From contig BCHH01000001.1 in NCBI GenBank assembly GCA_001599595.1, positions 2,575,837 through 2,639,836 of the forward strand: a stretch of 64,000 nt of DNA, given 5' to 3'. The notes beneath the pieces are model-generated. The model worked only from the letters and a program-made list of their open reading frames with translations. It was not told where the DNA came from and searched no databases. This DNA comes from Beverwykella pulmonaria (lineage: Eukaryota > Ascomycota > Dothideomycetes > Pleosporales > Melanommataceae). This document shows, one piece after another, positions 56,228 through 64,000 of the stretch. The number at the start of each line of letters is the position of its first letter. The first letter of the stretch is position 1. The translations under genes and the position numbers were made by a program.

Positions 56228-57675
56228 ATGCGCGCTGCGCGCTTCGCAAAAGAAACGCGGATTGACGACGACAACGACGCAACGAATATGGCGACGACAC
56301 CGTTGATTTCGCCTCCGAATGGAATACAGTCAAATTTTATAGACCCAGAGACGAGAAAAGAGTTGCAGGTTGTAGTTACTTCCACGTTTTTGGGGGTCGC
56401 GCTGGTGTTTTGTGCGAATCGGGTTTATGTCAAGAATTGGTTGATGAGGCATTGGACTTGGGATGACGGTAGGTTGCAGACTTTAGAATGAGATTCTTGC
56501 ATTGGCTAACGTAAATACAGCGACTCTGTTTCTTGCGGTGGTAAGTGAGATGGAGATATATATATCGCAATGAAGACGAGTTAGAAATTGACACAAGAGC
56601 AGATCTGCGGCGTCGTCCAGTTCGCAGTCCAGACTTATGGTAAGGACTAGCTTGATGGATGCTCTTCTAAAAGTGTACTAACATGAAGTCTAGGGGTCGA
56701 GAAGGCGTACATGGGGAGGCATCTCTGGGATATCAGTGTTGAGCAATCGCTCAGTTCGAATATTGTTGCTGTATGATTTCTCCCTTCTCCCAGCAAATGC
56801 CGGTTTACACACAACTCACCTACCCAGACATCGTATATCCCATTCATCCTTCCATCGTGGACCCTCCTATTCTTAAAAGCCACCTTCTTCATCCTCTACA
56901 TCTATATCTTCGGCTCGCTTCGCTGGATCCGCATAACGTGTTGGACTGGAATTGTGTGTATCACTATCATCCATTCCGTCATTGGCATCTACTGCTTGGC
57001 AATTGCCAGCCCGCGTCAAGTCGATTCGTGGGAGCACAAGACGATGGATGTTGCTGTTGCAGCATCAGTTCCTGGATTGATCGTTGACGTTGTGCTCCTT
57101 GTGATACCCATTGTCGCAATTGCCCCCCTCCAGCTCTCCACTGCAAGGAAACTCGGCGCCCTACTCATATTCATGATTGGAGGATTGTAAGTCTTCTGTA
57201 CGAAGGCTAGAACCACTACTAACATTAGCGCAGGGCGATTGTGTGCGAAGCTTGCACCATATACTTTCGCGACGTCCAGAAGCACAGCGCAGACAAGCTG
57301 TGGACTGGAGTTCCCGTCAACATAGCTAGCCAATGCGAAATCTATGTCGGGATAATTTGCGCATCGATACCCTCGCTCGCCAAGGGGATCCGGAATCCAA
57401 ATTCATTATACCAAATCGTAGTTCGGAAGACGATTGCGCTACACAGCTCTTTCGGATCGAGGCGTAATTCTGGCGTGGATTTGACTGGGATGGGAAGCGA
57501 CCGAAATGCGACTTACCACGCAATGAAATCCACGGATCGGAAGTACGCGCCTTATTTTACACTAGATGGAACGGAAAATCACGAGCACGAAGAGCTACCA
57601 CCAATGGCACAAGCGTACTTGGCCTCGCACAAATCGTACAAGGGACCACAAATGACAAGTGGATTAGTCGGATGA
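56228..57675 (+). CDS. SAT4/rhodopsin-domain integral membrane protein
   Basis: Six exons, all frame-consistent: 56228-56468, 56521-56540, 56603-56639, 56694-56770, 56828-57186 and 57234-57675, giving 391 residues. Seven hydrophobic segments can be placed, including TSTFLGVALVFCANRVYV, ICGVVQFAVQTYG, LLFLKATFFILYIYIFGS, WTGIVCITIIHSVIGIY, VPGLIVDVVLLVIPIVAI and LGALLIFMIGGLAIVCEAC, then CEIYVGIICASIPSL in helix 7, where the family usually has E-x-x-x-GIICxxLP. This is the plan of the large fungal SAT4/rhodopsin-domain (Pth11-like without CFEM) family of orphan membrane proteins. The C-terminal tail is cytosolic, about 95 residues. An internal ATG at 56288 is an equally possible start. Two micro-exons (20 and 37 bp) are notable. 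Confidence 0.85.
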
Positions 57676-59106
57676 TGACCTTGAGAAAGGATCGAACCAG
57701 TCAGGGAAAGTTATGTTCGGAAGAGACGGGAAAGGCCTATCACAGCATCATCTACGATGCAGAAAATCGAGTATCTCATACTATCATTAACGACCCTTCG
57801 TGGGAAGGAAGTCCATCTTCCATGCATCGTAGCTTCCTGGGCAGCTGCTGTAACGCCTACCTTCTCGACATCCGGAACGAAAAAACAACTAATCACAAGG
57901 GCCCGCCTCTTGCTTACGAGCAACACATCTTCGTCCAGAGTTTACCCCTCTCGGCCCATAGGCACACTCCATCATTCTACGGAGGTTTAACATCCTTACA
58001 ACAGCGAAAGAGAAGCGCTTCGACCTGGTTGGAACGTCGAGTGTTTGATCTTCGCCTTTGAGGAAGTCCCAGATAGGAATGAGCTGTTGAATGACATCCG
58101 GAGACCACATGTTCTCTCTTGGGTACTGGTGTAGGTCTTCGTTTTTTGGCGAGGACTTTGCGATCATGCATCAAAAGAGGAGTGCATTCCGTATCTCGAG
58201 ATCAAAAATAGCGAGATGACAGGGGTAATTCCGGCTTAGGGTTATGGGGTTTGAGAAGTAGGTCTGTTCATGTTGTCAGGCTTTCATACCATCTTTGTGG
58301 CATGAAGGGATCTAGTAAGAGATCAGTTGGGCATTTTAATGGAGGGAATTATTTTGGAACAATTAATCTCTCATAAAGAATACATGGCATTCTTTTGCTT
58401 ACTTGACTTTCCAGTCTCATGAGCCCGCTTGGCCGCCCTAGTGTGATTGCTTCAGTACGCCAAGCATTTTACCACCTCCGAGGGAACAATCCAAGCGACC
58501 ATTAAGCAATATTAGGCCCTGACACAAAGCGGTCAATCTTTTTCTACGCCGTCCTATTATATCTACTAGGAAGAAGTATTCAAGCCCCCCAATGATGTTC
58601 TCTCGTAGGTGACACAATGCTGTAGGTAGTTTCGAGGCCTGAACTGTTTTCGACTCTTCATGGGAAGATTCATCATCTGAATTTTTCCCCCGGCACAAGA
58701 CATGACACAAAGCCATCTTAATAGTGAATTCATCAGTTAGGTGTTTGGGAATGAAAATGAGATGAAAGTGGACCCGGGGCCTAGTGGTGCACTAACGCGC
58801 AATCACGTTGTTTCGCGACACCTCAAAAATTTATTACCATAACACCGACGTTTCTCGCGTCGTTGACTCCGCCCTCATGAGTTGTGTGAAGGGCATAATC
58901 GCCCTGCACCCTCCTCATCAATCATGCTTCTCAGCTCCTTACAAGCTTGGACCCCCGCTATTTTGGGGGCTAAATCCTGCACAGCAACATCTAAGCCCCA
59001 TCTGCGGCGAAGATCTCGAGATGTAGTCTATGCGAGCCCCCCAGGCATCAATGCTAACCATCTCCAACTGACATCACAGGGAAGAAAGACCAATACCTGA
59101 TTCACA
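57676..59106. other. 1.4 kb without a supportable gene
   Basis: Open frames on both strands are shadows or random. The last 100-200 bases are the MIL1 promoter and leader. Confidence 0.4.
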
Positions 59107-61879
59107 ATGCTCTTCAAGATGGCGAACGTCGTTACAGGCGCCGGCCCCGATGCGGCTAAACAAGACGAAGGCGCGTCTCTGACTTCTGTTCTCGAGACTC
59201 CCGCTCTCCGCGTCGAACTCGCCCTGCTTGTCCTGCTATGCACCGATGCGATGCGCAGCGATTACATCGCGACCTTCGATCCCAACAAGACGCACGAGGC
59301 CACTTCCTCCACCGCATCAAACCCCTCGCCCAAGCCCCAGAGGCCACCTGTGTACGACCTAATAAGCTTCGACGCGCCGCAAGATGAAGAGGCAATGGCA
59401 GCTGAAAGGACTAGAAGTGCAAGGCAGCGAGAAGTCGAGTCGACGCAGATGCAGGGCCTGCGTAGGAGCGGCTTGACCTTCTTCGACAAATGGCGGGCGG
59501 GCGTCATGCACCGCATATGCGATGTGCTCTGCGTGCGAGGCGAGGTAGTTCGACAGGCTAAAATTAAGAGGAAACAAGTGCTGGAGGAGCGGGAGCGCCA
59601 ACGGCAGGGCAATTCGCTGCTCATTGAATTTGGCGGCGATCCCTTTGGCAGCTCAATTCCGGCGGACAGCACGCCGAGAAAGCATGGACACTACGAAGTC
59701 ATCGAGAACAAGCTCATGGGCTTTGAGAAAGAGAAGAAAGTGTTGATCCTGCATTGTCTTCTGCTGCTGCTGCTGAGCTTAGAGCATTACCCAGCACACT
59801 CACGAGTACTCCTATTACACCTAATGAGCAGCCTAGAACTTGAAGTGGACCTTCTCGCTGAACATGAGAAGTCTGTGGCTCAAGGTCTGCTTGCATCTGC
59901 TGCCTCTCAGATGGATGCTGAAGAATCCACGAAGAAGCAGGCGTCGAATGATGCCACGTCAAGACGATGGAAGGTTGGTTTAGCCGCTGTCGGTGGCGCT
60001 GTCTTGCTTGGGGTCACTGGAGGTCTGGCTGCTCCATTGCTGGCCGCTGGACTCGGTACTGTCATGGGTGGCTTAGGACTTGGCGTGGTCTCTACGTATC
60101 TTGGTGCGCTAGCTGGTAGCTCGGTTCTCGTTGGGTCCTTGTTTGGTGCATACGGCGGGAAGATGACGGGGCGGATCATGAGGCAATACGCGAACGAGGT
60201 ACATGACTTTGAATTTATTCCTATACAAGGTAATCTTCATTCCTTCGCTCTTTCTCCCAACTACATGCTGATGCCTCTCAGACCCCGACCGTCCTTCAGC
60301 TCAGCGCGACGGGGAATGGTCCGAAGAGCAGGATGCCCGTGATCCAGCAAAGCGTGAACAGCATCGACTACGTGTCTCCATTGGCGTGTCTGGCTGGCTC
60401 AATTCTCCCTCCGATGTCAACACGCCATGGGAGGTTATTGAAGCTTCCGGCACTGAGCCTTTCGCTCTTCGATTTGAACTCGATTCCATGTTACGTCTTG
60501 GGAACTCGCTGAACGATGTTCTGTACAGCTATGCCTGGGATGGTATCACCTACACCATCGTTAGTCGCACACTACTCGGCGCGCTTTATGCCGGTCTCTG
60601 GCCGCTAGGGCTGGTCAAGGCAGCCAGTGTCCTTGACAATCCGTTTTCGGTGGCCCTTGCTCGCGCAGATAAGGCTGGGAAAGTCCTCGCTCGTGCGCTC
60701 ATCGATGGTGTGCAAGGAAAGAGGCCAGTCACTCTCATGGGCTACTCCGTCGGCGCACGTGTCATCTACTCATGTCTCGTCGAGCTCGCGGAGCAAAACG
60801 CTTTCGGTCTAGTCGAATCTGCCATCTTCATGGGTGCTCCAGTTCCATCAGACAGCCGATCTTGGAGACGGATTCGCTCTGTCGTAGCAGCCCGAGTTGT
60901 TAATGCATACAGCACTGAAGACTACATCCTCGGCTTTCTCTACAGGTCGACGAAACTCCAAATGGGTGTTGCGGGGCTACAAGAAGTGAAGGATGTTTTT
61001 GGAATTGAAAATGCGGATATGAGCAAGCTGGTTAACGGCCATGATAAGTATCGCTACCTGATTGGAACCATCTTGACCAAGATCGGAATTGAAGATATCG
61101 ACTTCAATAAGGTTGCTGAGCAGGAGAGAGCATTGGAGTTGGCAGAACGGAAGAAAGAGCAGATTCGAAAACAGGTGCAGAAACACAAACAGGATAACCA
61201 GCAACCAGACCCTTCCGCTCGCGGGCCGTCAGAGATGATCGTGGTACGTGACCAACAGGTCAGCAGCCTGGTGAATCCTTCCGCCCCTACTCCAGACCGC
61301 ACAGCTTCGAACCCAGTTCAGAGGCCCATGATGCAGCAAAAGAGGTCCGGTCAACAGCCGTCTATGCAAAGGCACATGATTATGCCGCAGATAGGCCGGA
61401 ATTCTGCTAGTGCATCTGCTCCCGCGCCAGCGTTAGACATGGACCCTCTGTCTGGCGGCATTCCTTTGGTGAACAAGCAGCTCTCTTCTTCCTCTACCAG
61501 ACAACCCTCATTCCCAGTTGCCTCTCGTGTCTACCAACAACAGATCCCGACAAACATGGTTCCCACACCCCCGGCACCCCCAAAACATCCTTCCTTAGTC
61601 AACGCAGCTGAGGATGATGATGATCATAGGATCGTGATGAAGGACATTGACCACCAGAAGTTCTCGCCGCCATTGGAGGAAATGCTCAGGGCACCCAAGT
61701 CTGCGCCAGCACCTCCAGTGAATATATCTGAACAGTCAAAGGCAGTACCAGTCGTGGCTGTGATACCTGTAGAAGATGATGTGGATAGTGATGATTATGA
61801 GGAGATGGAAGGCGAGTTCGGGGAGCTCAGTATGGTGGAACCAGTGCCGCTGGATGATAATGATTTTGGATTGATGTAA
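59107..61879 (+). CDS. MIL1: DUF726 membrane hydrolase, Mil1/TMCO4 family
   Basis: Exons 59107-60229 and 60282-61879 (52 bp intron, GTAATC...CTCAG) give 906 residues. After a soluble N-terminal region there is a Gly/Ala-rich hydrophobic block, about residues 290-360 (VGLAAVGGAVLLGVTGGLAAP ... VLVGSLFGAYGGKMTG), characteristic of DUF726 proteins. The alpha/beta hydrolase part follows: VSIGVSGWL, PWEVIEASGTEPFALRFEL, and the nucleophile motif GYSVGARV with S530, then FMGAPVP and VVNAYSTEDYILGFLYRS. The tail from about residue 650 is Pro/Gln-rich and acidic at the end, probably disordered. Yeast Mil1 (YFL034W) is an AP-1-linked lipase-like protein of the Golgi/endosome; human TMCO4 shares the domain. 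A second start (MANVV) lies four codons in. Confidence 0.9.
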
Positions 61880-62780
61880 GGTTCGGTAGGTACTACCTTG
61901 TTCTAGTTTTGTTCCTTGTGCCTTTTTCTTGAACCTTTTTCCTTGAGCCTTTTCCTTGAGAATCATCACACTAGACAGTTAGGCAACCGTAATGATACCC
62001 CCATATTTCCCACCTATCCGGCCGAGCATCGTCAGGCCCACGAATCGGATTGCTCAATTCGCAGTTATACATGTGAGAACATTGAGAACATATAATCGTT
62101 TTAGCAGGTACTAAGTACACGCTTGTCCAATTTCGCAAATGAGTGACGACTTGATCCCAATGTCGGCATTCAAAAATATGCTACGTGGGGGCTTCAACAG
62201 AAATCACAAGTCGGCGACATATTCGTGCTTCACAGATTATGTTCTCTCTCTCATGTCCGTTCTTCCATTCCTCGTCTAATGCGATTTGTGTTTTCAATGC
62301 ATTTGGGACTGTCTATTATTACTATGTTTTGAAAAATATTCGGCATGATGTCGTGGCTAACACTATCGCGCTACATCATATTCTTGATAGCTATTACCAG
62401 CTTCGTGTTGTCTTCCCTTTGCTCACGCTGTTGCGTTTCACGATGTGGTCGAACCCGAATTTAGTGCACGAAACCGAAAGAGTTGATGGTCAGTGAGTGC
62501 ATCCTAGTCGCTTCATCTGTTCGACAGTCACCATCACTCCCGCCTCTTTCCATTAATTTAGTATATGTGACATCATAACCAGTCAGTTCGTGGCACAACC
62601 TCTTTTATTTCCAGACATAGAAGGCCCGAAACACACTCTCTTCAACTGGGTGAGAGATCCAGACTTCATTCAATAATTTACGATATCCAATAGGAAGATC
62701 TTCAATCCTAGCGATAAATCTGAACAGAGCCGCTGGGGAACAATATCCTGATCGTGAATGCAGATACGTAACCAAAATAG
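61880..62780. other. Intergenic, no gene seen
   Basis: Three related units CTTGTGCCTTTTTCTTGAAC / CTTTTTCCTTGAGC / CTTTTCCTTGAG follow the MIL1 stop (about 61914-61962). Upstream exons of the glycosyltransferase pseudogene may lie near the right end but are not recognisable. Confidence 0.4.
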
Positions 62781-63437
62781 ATGTACGACGGAGAACAAAC
62801 GGCGGATTGGGAAACGGATTCAAAATTAGTCGTGGACAAGATGTTCAACCATTATCTGTACAGCCCATTGACACTTCTCTCCCCTTCCTATATTTTCCCA
62901 CTCATAAACCCTGCGCTCCAGCGAATATCCAACTACACATACACATACTATCGCCCGCTCCCCGTCTCCGGCCACTACTCTACAAGGACAAAATTCCACT
63001 TCCTCATCGCCCTACTTCCGCACTACCTCTTCGTTGTGTTCCTCGACGCAGACGCGTCGTTCCGCCACTTGGGTTTACCGCTAGAATGGCTGTTTAACAG
63101 TTGGAATATTACGCATAGTACGTCCTTTTCTATGGAGCACGATTTTTGGGATCAAAGATATAATATTTAAGATTCGAGAGGTTTGCTAATGGCTAACACG
63201 GTGTTCGTTATTGCGCAGAATCTTCCGTTGACAAAAAATATATTCTAGGCGTGGATAACGCATACGAATGGGGACCTGGGGACTGAGCTCGATGGGTATC
63301 GAGCTGAATACAGGGAATGTGAGGTTTGGAAGGAGACGTTGGTGCATGAGCAGGAGAGGATTAGGATGGGGTTGGGGAAAGGGACGTGTGGGCTGTTTTG
63401 GTGGAGGGATGCGAGGGGGATTGAAGTGGAGCAGTAA
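62781..63437 (+). pseudogene. Glycosyltransferase-like gene with two in-frame stops
   Basis: The frame reads FHFLIALLPHYLFVVFLDADASFRHLGLPLEWLFNSWNIT in pieces typical of fungal nucleotide-diphospho-sugar transferases: FLDAD is the metal-binding DxD motif, and LPLEWLxNxWN follows as in relatives. After DQRYNI comes TAA (63168-63170), and the same frame goes on with DSRGLLMANTVFVIAQNLP, the expected continuation (usually D.G...NTGFIIAQ). A TAG at 63246-63248 then interrupts IF-AW, after which the frame stays open to TAA at 63435-63437. Two nonsense codons in a frame with no indels point to recent loss. It converges with the GH2 gene, 28 bp apart. The N-terminal start is uncertain. Confidence 0.65.
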
Positions 63438-63465
63438 GGGATTCCATCTGTTGGAATGCTTTTAA

Positions 63466-64000
63466 TTACTTCAGGGGACTCTTCTGGCTTCCCAACGCTT
63501 GGTAGTACCGAGCCTGAGCTGCATCGATAATTTTCTTTACCTCCCCAGCATCAAGCTTCTCTTTCCGATTGAACGAGTACAGACCGTTTGTCTCTTGCTC
63601 GATGTCTGTCAACTGCGTCCACACAAAGCCGCTGCATTGGCCCCCATCTACTACCGCACACACCAGCTTTTCTACCCGGTTGAGTAGATCTTCTGCATTC
63701 GCTGCTGTCGTGTAGCCCCACCCCTCCTCCATCTTATCCGAGTCTGACGCTGGCGCAATATTCACCCCGCCAAACTCAGTGCAGATCACTACTGCACCCG
63801 GTATGTGAGCCGAGCCAGCATCTAGACCAGGAATAGGTGCAACGAACATCGGACGTCCAGCTTTCGGACCCAGAATGCCGTCCAAAGTGGCGCAAGTCTT
63901 GCTCAACTCAGCAGAGTCGGCGTAGTCGTGGAAAGTGGTCAGATCTGTCTGAACGTGTTCCCATCCGCAATTGTCGTTGACTGGACGAGTAGGATCAAGG
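63466..64000 (-). CDS. GH2-family glycosidase, C-terminal part (runs off the window)
   Basis: The - strand frame is open from the window edge to TAA at 63466 (about 177 residues visible). It contains LDPTRPVNDNCGWEHVQTDL, TTFHDYAD, the glycosidase nucleophile motif CTEFGGVN, and WTQLTDIEQETNGLY near the end. These are diagnostic for the TIM-barrel of GH2 enzymes related to beta-galactosidase, beta-mannosidase and beta-glucuronidase. The Glu of CTEFGG should be the nucleophile; the acid/base lies beyond the edge. Substrate cannot be told from this part. No obvious intron in the visible part. Confidence 0.88.
   Translation of the reverse strand, partial: LDPTRPVNDNCGWEHVQTDLTTFHDYADSAELSKTCATLDGILGPKAGRPMFVAPIPGLDAGSAHIPGAVVICTEFGGVNIAPASDSDKMEEGWGYTTAANAEDLLNRVEKLVCAVVDGGQCSGFVWTQLTDIEQETNGLYSFNRKEKLDAGEVKKIIDAAQARYYQALGSQKSPLK

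Overview
The window is nuclear DNA of a filamentous ascomycete (Pezizomycotina; a Dothideomycete is my best guess, not provable here). The evidence is short 45-100 bp introns with GTRNGT donors and CTAAC branch sites, families typical of these fungi (HET, fungal STAND N-terminal domain, SAT4/rhodopsin-like membrane proteins, TAP-like hydrolases, a cytochrome b5-acyl-CoA dehydrogenase fusion), and conserved single-copy genes (OTU1, RSC1/2, SKI3, LDB17, RSA3, MIL1).

Layout. 0-18 kb is an accessory region. It holds the 5' part of a secreted TAP-like hydrolase, a decayed HAD phosphatase, a phage/bacterial-type GH24 lysozyme-like gene, a solo LTR (202 bp, AAGTA target duplication) with a second copy nearby, a ~900 bp element with ~96 bp inverted ends, a 745-residue protein built like a bacterial polymorphic toxin (pre-toxin-like hydrophobic stretch plus PD-(D/E)XK nuclease motifs), and, divergently, a 1090-residue bacterial-looking protein with one spliceosomal intron. 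About 120 bp of consecutive hairpins lies between the last two. A HET fragment, a bZIP gene stopped inside its leucine zipper, an unknown 247-residue gene and a lone STAND N-terminal domain follow.

18.5-44.3 kb is mostly core: OTU1, a tandem-bromodomain/BAH RSC subunit, a cytochrome b5-acyl-CoA dehydrogenase, a ubiquitin-like/AN1 zinc finger protein, an MFS monocarboxylate-type transporter, LDB17/SPIN90, SKI3 and RSA3. SKI3 is split into two divergent genes: residues equivalent to the first ~290 lie on the + strand, the remaining ~1140 on the - strand, with a 348 bp shared promoter between them. This is what an in-place inversion of the promoter plus 5' part would produce.

46-64 kb mixes secreted enzymes (GH16 glucanase, a second TAP-like hydrolase, a GH2 glycosidase running off the end), a 90 bp cox1-like mitochondrial fragment, a broken lipoxygenase containing a 100 N assembly gap, a SAT4-type membrane protein, MIL1 and a broken glycosyltransferase. 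Long stretches at 27.2-31.0, 32.8-36.4 and 47.6-50.8 kb show no supportable gene.

Family assignments come from reading motifs by eye. Exon joins were checked for reading-frame continuity but not against transcripts or databases.
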